64,000 nucleotides of DNA from contig NZ_VYXP01000005.1 in assembly GCF_008725655.1 (NCBI RefSeq), positions 401,422 through 465,421 on the forward strand, in the 5' to 3' direction. This document shows, piece by piece, positions 53,309-60,144 of the stretch. Under the pieces are notes generated by a model, which was given only the letters and a program-made list of their open reading frames with translations, did not search any database and had not been told where the DNA came from. Position 1 is the first letter of the stretch, and each line of letters starts with the position of its first letter. Position numbers and translations under genes: made by a program. The stretch comes from Marinihelvus fidelis. GTDB lineage: Bacteria; Pseudomonadota; Gammaproteobacteria; Xanthomonadales; SZUA-36.

Positions 53309-54190
53309 ATGCGCTGGATCCTTCGTCAATGTCATGACCTGGCGGCCTACTGGCTGTTGCCGCTGCTGTGCTTCGCGCTGCCCGCCCGCGGCGCCAATGT
53401 CATCATCCGTGCCGTCGGTCGCAGCTCGCTGTTCTACCGCGGCCACGTCATGCACGCGCTGCGGAACGCCGGCGAGGTGCTGGGCGACGTCGACGCCGAA
53501 TCATGGGCCTATACGCTACGCGTAGTGCGCTTCCTGGATGCCGTCGATGCCTGGCATGGCCGTTACAGTTCGACCAGGCGTATCAATGAGACGCTGGTCC
53601 ATGGCCCGGAGTCCTGGCCCAGGGTCGAGAGCATCGTCATGATGGGCGCCCACCTGGGGCCGGCGACATTGTCATTGCGGTGCATGGCCGATGCCGGGCT
53701 CAAGCCGGTCATCGTCTACCGGGATGTCACTGGAGAAGAACGTCGCCGCGCGCCGCTATACCACCTCTACCAGGTTTGGCGGATTCGTTACCTGTTGCGC
53801 ATCTGTACCGGCGGCGCAATTCGTGTGCCAGGTGGCAGTGGCGCGTTGGCCGAGGCCATTGGCAGGCCGGGTTGCGCGATCGTATTTGTGCCCGATGCGC
53901 CGGCCGCCAGTGCACGCGGCGACAAGCTGAAACTGCTGGGGCATGACCTGCCCATCAACGCCAGGGGGCTTGACCTGGTCGTGGCCAGCCAGGCCCCGGC
54001 GGCCACCTTTGGCATGTTCTGGGACGATGCGCTGGGTAAGCGTGTGCTGGAAGTTTCTGAGCCTGTGCGATTTGACGACCTGGACGCCGCGATTGGCCGC
54101 GTCAATGCCTTCGTCGCCGACCTGCTCGACCGGCATACGGCACAATGGCACCTCTGGGCGACCGAGATCCCGGTGCTGGTGAAACCGTAA
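53309..54190 (+). CDS. LpxL/HtrB-like lysophospholipid acyltransferase, divergent
   Basis: The 293-residue protein has the general plan of lipid A-type acyltransferases: an N-terminal hydrophobic segment ([15 protein letters not shown]), a central [17 protein letters not shown], and a later [17 protein letters not shown] region. In active enzymes the first motif is H-x4-(D/E); here the acidic residue is Thr. Activity may therefore be altered or lost. It lies between the methyltransferase gene and tdk, 15 bp and 1 bp away. Family placement is moderate. Confidence 0.7.
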   Translation: MRWILRQCHDLAAYWLLPLLCFALPARGANVIIRAVGRSSLFYRGHVMHALRNAGEVLGDVDAESWAYTLRVVRFLDAVDAWHGRYSSTRRINETLVHGPESWPRVESIVMMGAHLGPATLSLRCMADAGLKPVIVYRDVTGEERRRAPLYHLYQVWRIRYLLRICTGGAIRVPGGSGALAEAIGRPGCAIVFVPDAPAASARGDKLKLLGHDLPINARGLDLVVASQAPAATFGMFWDDALGKRVLEVSEPVRFDDLDAAIGRVNAFVADLLDRHTAQWHLWATEIPVLVKP

Positions 54191-54828
54191 TGGCCAAGCT
54201 GTATTTCTATTACTCCGCGATGAATGCCGGCAAGACCACGGTGTTGCTGCAGTCTGCGCACAACTACCGTGAGCGCGGCATGAACCCGTTGCTGTTCACG
54301 CCGAAGCTGGACGACCGCTACCGTGTCGGCCAGATCCGCTCGCGCATCGGGCTGGCGGCGGAGGCGATCGTTTTCGATGCCGATACCGACCTGCTGGAGC
54401 GCACCCGCGCGGAACTCGATGATCGCAGCATCCACTGCGTGCTGGTGGACGAGGCCCAGTTCCTGTCCCGAGATCAGGTCTACCAGCTATCCGAGGTGGT
54501 GGATCGCCACGATATCCCGGTGCTGTGTTTTGGCCTGCGAACGGATTTTCGCGGCGAACTGTTCGAGGGCAGCGCGCAGCTGCTGGCCTGGGCCGATGAA
54601 CTGCAGGAGCTGAAGACCATCTGCCACACGGGCCGCAAGGCAACGATGGTGGTGCGCGTCGATGCCGACGGTTACGCGCTGCGCGATGGCGACCAGGTGG
54701 AGATCGGCGGCAACGACCGCTACGTATCCGTCAGTCGCGTCGAGTTCAAGAACGTGTTCGAGGGTGGCCGCCGGGTGAAGTTCTTCGAGCCGGTGGCGGA
54801 CGATGAAGAGCCGGCCAACCTGCTGTAG
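54190..54828 (+). CDS. tdk: Thymidine kinase (type II)
   Basis: Tdk salvages thymidine by ATP-dependent phosphorylation. The 212-residue product has the P-loop [14 protein letters not shown] near residue 8, [17 protein letters not shown] with the catalytic Glu, and GGNDRYVSV near the substrate lasso. The usual structural zinc ligands (four Cys/His) are mostly lost: one Cys remains in [10 protein letters not shown], and the later Cys and His are Ser and Glu in YVSVSRVEF. The ATG shares one base with the stop before it. Confidence 0.92.
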   Translation: MAKLYFYYSAMNAGKTTVLLQSAHNYRERGMNPLLFTPKLDDRYRVGQIRSRIGLAAEAIVFDADTDLLERTRAELDDRSIHCVLVDEAQFLSRDQVYQLSEVVDRHDIPVLCFGLRTDFRGELFEGSAQLLAWADELQELKTICHTGRKATMVVRVDADGYALRDGDQVEIGGNDRYVSVSRVEFKNVFEGGRRVKFFEPVADDEEPANLL

Positions 54829-54846
54829 GCCGCGCCCGCCGGTGCT

Positions 54847-55068
54847 ATGCTGGCGCTCATGCGCTTCCTGATCGGGCTCATCCTGGTTGCCCTGCTGGTC
54901 TGGCATTTCTGGCCGGAGCCTGAGCCCATGGCCGTCGAGGACACCTTCATCGGCGACCAGGTCAAGGTGCTGAAAAAGGCCGAGGGCTTCGAGCAAAGCC
55001 ACCTGGACGCCGTCAAGGCCCAGCAGGACCGCATGGAAAAACAGCTCGACCCCACCCAGGACGACTAA
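54847..55068 (+). CDS. Small single-span membrane protein
   Basis: The 73-residue protein has one hydrophobic helix (LMRFLIGLILVALLVWHFW) and then a charged tail with KVLKKAEGFEQSHLDAVKAQQ, likely helical. An internal ATG at 54859 could be the start. I do not recognise a family. It follows tdk by 18 bp and ends just before a heptamer array. Moderately sure that it is coding, given the clean membrane helix and stop placement. Confidence 0.62.
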   Translation: MLALMRFLIGLILVALLVWHFWPEPEPMAVEDTFIGDQVKVLKKAEGFEQSHLDAVKAQQDRMEKQLDPTQDD

Positions 55069-55076
55069 GCTCTTTG

Positions 55077-55104
55077 CGCGTCACGCGTCACGCGTCACGC
55101 GTCA
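55077..55104 (-). repeat. TGACGCG heptamer array ending in the mutM stop codon
   Basis: Four perfect in-register copies of CGCGTCA on the plus strand. The final TCA (55102-55104) is the mutM stop on the minus strand, so the array repeats the stop codon and its next four bases beyond the gene end, as at iolA. Confidence 0.9.
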
Positions 55105-55911
55105 CCGCTGGCAGCGTGGGCAGTAGTAACTCGCCCGCTGCCCGATCACCCTGCGCCGAATGGCGTCACCGCACTGGAAACAGGCCTGGCCCTCGCGGTC
55201 GTAGACCAGCAGGTCCTGGGCGAAATAGCCGGGCGTGCCCTGGGCGCTGCTGAAATCCCTTAGCGTGGTGCCGCCGGCCTCGATGGCGCGGCCGAGCACG
55301 TCGCGGATGGCCGCCGCCAGTCCGTCGTAGCGCGCGCGGCTGACACGGCCGGCGTGCCGGGTGGGGTGGATGCCGGCCATGTACAGTGCCTCGGAGGCGT
55401 AGATGTTGCCGACCCCGACCACCACCTTGCCGTCCATGATAAAGGTCTTGACTGACCGCCGCGCGCCGCGCGATAGCCGCCACAGGTGGTCGCCGTCGAA
55501 ATCCGGACCCAGCGGCTCGGGGCCCAGGTCCCGCAACAGCGCGTGAGCGTCCAGCGGTTCGTCGACCCAGTGCAGCGAGCCGAACCGGCGCGGGTCGTTG
55601 AAACGCAACGTGGCGCGGTCGGTGACGATGTCGACGTGGTCATGGCGGCCCGGCTCCGCGGACGTAGTCAGCACCCGGACCGAACCCGACATGCCCAGGT
55701 GCAGCATCAGCGCGCCGCCGTCGACGCTCACCAGCAGGTACTTGGCCCGCCGGGCCAGGCGGGTGACGCGCTGGCCCTCCGCGCGATGCACGTCATCGGC
55801 CACTGGCCAGCGCAGCCGTGGGTCGCGGACCACGATCCGTTCGATCACGGCACCGTCCAGCCAGGGTGCGATGCCGCGGCGGGTGGTTTCGACTTCGGGC
55901 AACTCGGGCAT
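55102..55911 (-). CDS. mutM: Formamidopyrimidine-DNA glycosylase (Fpg)
   Basis: MutM removes 8-oxoguanine and ring-opened purines from DNA. The 269-residue product begins MPELPEVETTRRGIAPWLDG, with the catalytic Pro and Glu right after Met. It also has the H2TH region with VGVGNIYASEALYMAGIHP and a C-terminal zinc finger (CFQCGDAIRR...YYCPRCQR). An open frame of 117 codons upstream does not resemble the family. It is divergent from the hydantoinase gene. Confidence 0.97.
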   Translation of the reverse strand: MPELPEVETTRRGIAPWLDGAVIERIVVRDPRLRWPVADDVHRAEGQRVTRLARRAKYLLVSVDGGALMLHLGMSGSVRVLTTSAEPGRHDHVDIVTDRATLRFNDPRRFGSLHWVDEPLDAHALLRDLGPEPLGPDFDGDHLWRLSRGARRSVKTFIMDGKVVVGVGNIYASEALYMAGIHPTRHAGRVSRARYDGLAAAIRDVLGRAIEAGGTTLRDFSSAQGTPGYFAQDLLVYDREGQACFQCGDAIRRRVIGQRASYYCPRCQR

Positions 55912-56002
55912 GGCGATTTCCGAACAGCGGGCATGATGCGGGGCGAGACGGACTTTACAATACGCTGTTCCGGGCGTCATCGCCCTGCCACGGATACCGC
56001 CA

Positions 56003-58006
56003 TTGACTGAGCCAGCCGCCAACCATAGCCGCACCGCAGCGGGTGTCCGCGCCCGGCCGATGGTGGGCGTCGATACCGGCGGTACGTTCACGGATTTTGT
56101 CGCGCTGGTCGATGGCCAGCTGCGGCACTGCAAGGTGCTCTCCACGCCGGATGACCCGTCCCGCGCGATTGTCGAAGGCATCGATCGGCTGGGGCTGGCG
56201 GACCGCGACATCGACATCGTGCACGGCACCACGGTCGGCACCAACGCCGTGCTCGAGGGCAAGGGCGCTCGCGTCGCCTACGTCACCAGCGCGGGATTCG
56301 CCGATGTGCTGACGCTGGGCCGGCAAGAGCGCGATCACGTCTATCGCCTGGAACAGCCCGCCATGGCGCCGCCGGTGCCGCGTGAGCGTTGCTTCGAAGT
56401 CAGCACCCGCATCGATGCCGATGGCGAGCTGATCGCCCGGGCCGACGATGACGAGCTGGCGGCGCTGGCTGCGTCGATTGCCGCGGCTGAGGTCGACGCG
56501 GTAGCCGTGAACCTGCTGTTTTCCTTCCTGCGACCGGAAGAGGAGCAGCGCATTGCCGAGGCGCTGGGCGAGCGTTGGTTTGTCTCGCTCTCCAGCGAGG
56601 TGCTGCCCGAGGCGCGCGAGTATGAGCGCGGCGTGGCCACTTGGCTGAACGCCGGTGTCGGGCCGCTGATTGGTCGTTACCTGCGCTCGCTGGCCGCGCG
56701 CCTGCCGCGCGCGCGCATCGCCGTCATGCAAAGCGCCGGCACCACGGTAGCCGCGGCCACCGCGGCCGGGCACGCGGTCCGGTTGCTACTGTCCGGGCCG
56801 GCCGGCGGCATCGCCGCGGCCGAGCAGCTGGGCCGCGCCATTGGCGCGAAGCGGCTGCTGACCTTCGACATGGGCGGCACCTCGACTGACGTGGCATTGG
56901 TTGACGGTGGCATCCCGCTGACCACGACCTCGCGCATGGGCCGCTGGCCGCTGACCATTCCCACCGTCGATATCCACACCATCGGCGCCGGTGGCGGCTC
57001 GATCGCCCGCGTCGACGCGGGCGGCATGCTGCTGGTGGGGCCGGAATCGGCGGGGGCCGACCCGGGGCCGGCCTGCTACGGCCGCGGTGGCGAGCAGGTG
57101 ACGGTAACCGACGCCAACCTGGTGCTGGGCCGCATCCCGGCAGGCACGAAATTGGGCGGCTACCTGGCCCTCGACCGGGCCGCAGCCGACGCCGCGATGG
57201 CGCGGCTCGCCGACGCCATGGATTGCGACGCGCAGCAGGCGGCGCGTGGCGTCATCCGCATCGCCAATGAACACATGGCCCGGGCATTGCGCGTGATCTC
57301 CGTCGAGCGCGGCCATGATCCCCGCGAGGACGCCCTGTTCTGCTTCGGCGGCGCCGGCGGCCTGCACGCCTGCGAGCTGGCTAACCTGCTGGGTATGCGC
57401 CGCGTGGTCTTGCCCCGGCGGGCCGGCGTGCTGTCGGCGCAGGGCATGCTGGCGTCCGCGCCCGGGCGCGACGCCGTGGAGGCCATCCTGGCCCCGCTGG
57501 CGGACTGGAGTGACACGACGATCGGCGGCCGGTTCGCGGCCCTGTCCGATGCCCTGGCCGATGAACTCGCCGCCGAGGGCCATGTCCGGGCCGACCTGTC
57601 TTTCACTCACCAGCTCGAGCTGCGCTACCACGGCCAGGATGCCGGCATCATGCTGCCCTTCGAGCTCGGCGCCGACCACGCCGAAGCCTTCGCCGCGCGC
57701 CACGAAGCCGCCAGCGGCTACCGCCTGGAGCGCCCCGTGGAACTGGCCAACCTGCGCCTGGCCGCCCGCGCGACCGCGCCCATGCCCACCTTACCCACCG
57801 AGCCGCCCCCGGCCCGCGGGCTCGACGCGCCCGAACGCAACACCGACGTCCCCGTCATCACCCGCGCCGAGCTGGAACAGGCCACCGCACCTCCCATCGA
57901 CGGCCCGGCCATCATCACCGACACGGTCGGCACCGCCTGGATCCCTTCCGACTGGCAGGCCACGGCCGACCCGCTCGGCAACCTGGTGGTGACGCGTAAC
58001 GCGTGA
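56003..58006 (+). CDS. Hydantoinase/oxoprolinase A-type subunit (HyuA)
   Basis: The 667-residue protein has the actin-like ATPase marks of the hydantoinase A family: VGVDTGGTFTDFVAL near residue 20, DIVHGTTVGTNAVLEGKGA, FDMGGTSTDVAL near 290, and GAGGGSIARVDAGGMLLVGPESAGADPGPACYG. These enzymes open cyclic amides (hydantoins, 5-oxoproline) with ATP and usually need a HyuB partner, which is not in the window. The start is TTG; an ATG at 56060 is possible. The last codons and the stop lie in a TGACGCG array. Substrate unknown. Confidence 0.88.
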   Translation: MTEPAANHSRTAAGVRARPMVGVDTGGTFTDFVALVDGQLRHCKVLSTPDDPSRAIVEGIDRLGLADRDIDIVHGTTVGTNAVLEGKGARVAYVTSAGFADVLTLGRQERDHVYRLEQPAMAPPVPRERCFEVSTRIDADGELIARADDDELAALAASIAAAEVDAVAVNLLFSFLRPEEEQRIAEALGERWFVSLSSEVLPEAREYERGVATWLNAGVGPLIGRYLRSLAARLPRARIAVMQSAGTTVAAATAAGHAVRLLLSGPAGGIAAAEQLGRAIGAKRLLTFDMGGTSTDVALVDGGIPLTTTSRMGRWPLTIPTVDIHTIGAGGGSIARVDAGGMLLVGPESAGADPGPACYGRGGEQVTVTDANLVLGRIPAGTKLGGYLALDRAAADAAMARLADAMDCDAQQAARGVIRIANEHMARALRVISVERGHDPREDALFCFGGAGGLHACELANLLGMRRVVLPRRAGVLSAQGMLASAPGRDAVEAILAPLADWSDTTIGGRFAALSDALADELAAEGHVRADLSFTHQLELRYHGQDAGIMLPFELGADHAEAFAARHEAASGYRLERPVELANLRLAARATAPMPTLPTEPPPARGLDAPERNTDVPVITRAELEQATAPPIDGPAIITDTVGTAWIPSDWQATADPLGNLVVTRNA

Positions 58007-58010
58007 CGCG
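57990..58010 (+). repeat. TGACGCG heptamer array at the hyuA stop
   Basis: TGACGCG, TAACGCG and TGACGCG run in register. The third TGA is the hydantoinase stop (58004-58006), so the last codons of that gene are part of the repeat. Confidence 0.8.
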
Positions 58011-58032
58011 CCACTTTGAGAGCGTGTAGCAT

Positions 58033-58148
58033 GCCCTGGGGCGGGCGTTGGCTTCGTTCCGGACTCGCTCGAGTCCATCCATGGATCGCTCATCGGCGGC
58101 ATCCATGCCGCCGAAGGTCCGGAACGAAGCCAACGCCCACCCCACGGC
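58033..58148 (+). repeat. Long-stem hairpin element, copy 3
   Basis: Arms 58033-58063 and 58118-58148 pair over about 31 bp with two mismatches; the inner 21 bp are perfect. The core is identical to copy 1. The outer ends resemble copy 1 (GCATGCCCTGGGG, GGCGTGGAA), while the middle of the stem differs in both arms together. It is flanked by heptamer arrays at 57990-58010 and 58163-58188. Confidence 0.9.
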
Positions 58149-58162
58149 GTGGAAGGCTGTTC

Positions 58163-58188
58163 TGTCACGCGTCACGCGTCACCCGTCA
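58163..58188 (-). repeat. TGACGCG heptamer array near the rpmG terminator
   Basis: TGTCA, CGCGTCA twice, and CCCGTCA in register on the plus strand. It is the inverted partner of the array at 57990-58010 across hairpin copy 3. Confidence 0.75.
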
Positions 58189-58194
58189 CCCAAA

Positions 58195-58217
58195 GAAAAA
58201 CCCGCCACGAGGGCGGG
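58195..58217 (-). terminator. Rho-independent terminator of rpmB-rpmG
   Basis: CCCGCC (58201-58206) pairs with GGCGGG (58212-58217) around ACGAG, with AAAAA before it on the plus strand, that is, a T run on the minus strand. It is about 40 bp past the rpmG stop. Confidence 0.85.
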
Positions 58218-58258
58218 TTCATCCAGATCCGTAAGAAGCGCCCCGAGGGGCCGCCGGC

Positions 58259-58426
58259 TTACTTGATCTTTGCTTCCTTGTACATCACGTGCTTGCGGAC
58301 GACGGGATCGTACTTCTTGATCTCCATCTTGCCGGGCATGTTCTTCTTGTTCTTGTCCGTGGTGTAGAAGTGGCCGGTGCCTTCTGAGGACACCAGGCGA
58401 ATCTTTTCACGTGCTGACTTGGCCAT
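58259..58426 (-). CDS. rpmG: 50S ribosomal protein L33
   Basis: The 55-residue protein [20 protein letters not shown] and onward, ending MYKEAKIK, is a complete L33 of the group without the zinc-binding Cys pairs. A longer frame upstream is the shadow of rpmB. It follows rpmB by 14 bp in the usual rpmB-rpmG pair. Confidence 0.97.
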   Translation of the reverse strand: MAKSAREKIRLVSSEGTGHFYTTDKNKKNMPGKMEIKKYDPVVRKHVMYKEAKIK

Positions 58427-58440
58427 GGCTAAATCCTCGG

Positions 58441-58677
58441 TTAGACGCGTTCGCCACGGGCGCGCAGGTCGGTCAGAACGGCGTCGATGCCCTTCTTGTC
58501 GATGATCCGCAGGCCTTTCGTGGAGACGCGAAGTTTCACCCAACGGTTCTCGTTTTCCACCCAAAAACGGTGGGTATGGAGGTTGGGCAGAAAACGCCGC
58601 TTCCGCTTGATGTTGGAATGCGACACGTTGTTTCCGGACATCGGCTTTTTGCCGGTGACCTGGCAGACTCTGGACAT
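58441..58677 (-). CDS. rpmB: 50S ribosomal protein L28
   Basis: The 78-residue protein starts [20 protein letters not shown] and continues with [15 protein letters not shown] and [16 protein letters not shown], all L28 features. The ATG at 58677 was chosen over an upstream one because it matches the family length exactly. ACTCCGATG precedes it, without a strong Shine-Dalgarno. Confidence 0.97.
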   Translation of the reverse strand: MSRVCQVTGKKPMSGNNVSHSNIKRKRRFLPNLHTHRFWVENENRWVKLRVSTKGLRIIDKKGIDAVLTDLRARGERV

Positions 58678-58761
58678 CGGAGTTTCCCGTAGCGACTGGT
58701 GCAAAAAAGAGCCGCACTTTATACCGCAGAGTTTTGATCCATGCAAGCTTTTTCGTGGAAA

Positions 58762-59451
58762 TCAGAGCATGCCGCGGCTGGCCATCGACACCGGTTCGCC
58801 TTCGCCGATGACGAAATGATCCAGCAAACGGATCTCCAGCAGGCCCAGGGCGTCCTTCAGGCGCCGGGTGATGGCCTGGTCGGCCAGGCTGGGCTCGGTC
58901 ACGCCGGAGGGGTGGTTGTGGGCCACGATGACGGCGGCGGCTGCGTGGCGCAGCGCCTTTTCGGCCACCACGCGCGGGTATACGCAGGCGCCGTCGATGG
59001 AACCCTGGAACAGTTCTTCGCAGGCGATGACGCGGTGCCGCGTGTCCAGGAACAGCCCGGTGAAGATCTCGCGGCGCCGGTCACGCAGCGCGGCGCGCAG
59101 GTAGTCGACAGTCTCGGCGGGGCTGGTGAGCGCGCGGCCGCGGCACAGCTGCTGTTCCAGCTGGCGGCGGAACAGTTCGCGGCCGGCCGTGAGTTGTGTC
59201 GCCCGCGCCGCGCCAAAGCCGGGGCAGCGGGCAATGTCGGCGGGCTCACTGTCCAGCAGGCCGCGCAGGCCCTTGAAACGGCGCAGGGCGCGGCGGCAGT
59301 GGGCGATGTCCGGTGGTGCGGCGCCCATGCCCAGGAAGCGGGCCAGCAGTTCGGCGTCGCCGGCGTTACCGCCAGGTGGCTGGGCCGCGGTCAGTGGTAC
59401 GGCGGTCACCGCGTCGCGAATGGTTTCGGTCTGTGGCGGAAGTGTGTCCAT
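58762..59451 (-). CDS. radC: RadC/JAB-domain DNA repair-type protein
   Basis: The 229-residue protein has a helix-hairpin-helix-like N-terminal part ([20 protein letters not shown]) and the JAB/MPN metallopeptidase-like domain with [22 protein letters not shown], where the two His and Asp bind zinc, and [11 protein letters not shown]. The role of RadC is not settled. The start at 59451 fits the family; a start at 59514 adds 21 residues. It is next to rpmB as in many gammaproteobacteria and divergent from dut. Confidence 0.9.
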   Translation of the reverse strand: MDTLPPQTETIRDAVTAVPLTAAQPPGGNAGDAELLARFLGMGAAPPDIAHCRRALRRFKGLRGLLDSEPADIARCPGFGAARATQLTAGRELFRRQLEQQLCRGRALTSPAETVDYLRAALRDRRREIFTGLFLDTRHRVIACEELFQGSIDGACVYPRVVAEKALRHAAAAVIVAHNHPSGVTEPSLADQAITRRLKDALGLLEIRLLDHFVIGEGEPVSMASRGML

Positions 59452-59670
59452 GGCACACAGTGTGCCGTGCGGTTCGCCGTGGGCGAATAGGAAATCGGCT
59501 ACAGATTTTGTCATCGATGGATGAAAAGCGGGTGCACCGGGTAACAGGCTTGGTATGATGGCGGGCGCCAGAACGCGGTTTGCCAGCGATGCATAATAAA
59601 ACCGCGAGCAAGGGAGGCCCGGCGCTTTGAACCAGATGCAAGTGCTCCGCGTTGCCCCAGGGGGGGGCGC

Positions 59671-60144
59671 ATGAACGGGGCAGTCGAACGACCACCGGTC
59701 CGCATTCGCGTGCTCGATGCCGCGTTGGGATCGGAATTCCCCCTGCCTGAATACGCCACCGACGGATCCGCCGGTATGGACCTGCGCGCCTGTGTCGTGG
59801 ACACGCTCGTCATCGGGCCGGGCGAGACCGTGCTCATTCCTACCGGCTTTGCCATGCATATCGCCGACCCGTCACTGGCCGCCGTGATCCTGCCGCGGTC
59901 GGGGCTGGGCCATAAACACGGCCTGGTGCTGGGTAACCTGGTCGGGCTGATCGACAGCGATTACCAGGGCCAGTTGTTCGTGTCCTGCTGGAACCGTTCA
60001 CAGGCGCCATTCGAGGTCGAGCGCGGCATGCGCATCGCCCAGCTGGTGTTCCTGCCGGTGGTGCAGCCGCGCTGGGAAGTCGTCGAGGACTTCGAGGCCA
60101 GCGAACGCGGCGCCGGCGGCTTCGGGCACACGGGGCGCGGCTGA
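59671..60144 (+). CDS. dut: dUTP diphosphatase
   Basis: Dut hydrolyses dUTP to dUMP, keeping uracil out of DNA. The 157-residue product has the five trimeric dUTPase motifs: [52 protein letters not shown] and the C-terminal [22 protein letters not shown] precedes the ATG. Its stop shares a base with the start of algC. The coaBC gene that often lies just before dut is absent. Confidence 0.96.
   Translation: MNGAVERPPVRIRVLDAALGSEFPLPEYATDGSAGMDLRACVVDTLVIGPGETVLIPTGFAMHIADPSLAAVILPRSGLGHKHGLVLGNLVGLIDSDYQGQLFVSCWNRSQAPFEVERGMRIAQLVFLPVVQPRWEVVEDFEASERGAGGFGHTGRG

Noticed and set aside
58048..58266. Short frames across hairpin copies 1 and 3 with a shared peptide (MDRSSAASMPPKVR)
   Set aside because: The shared peptide follows from the conserved DNA core; frames run through the stem arms and heptamers, and copy 2 is in the other orientation. 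The conserved property is base pairing, not protein.
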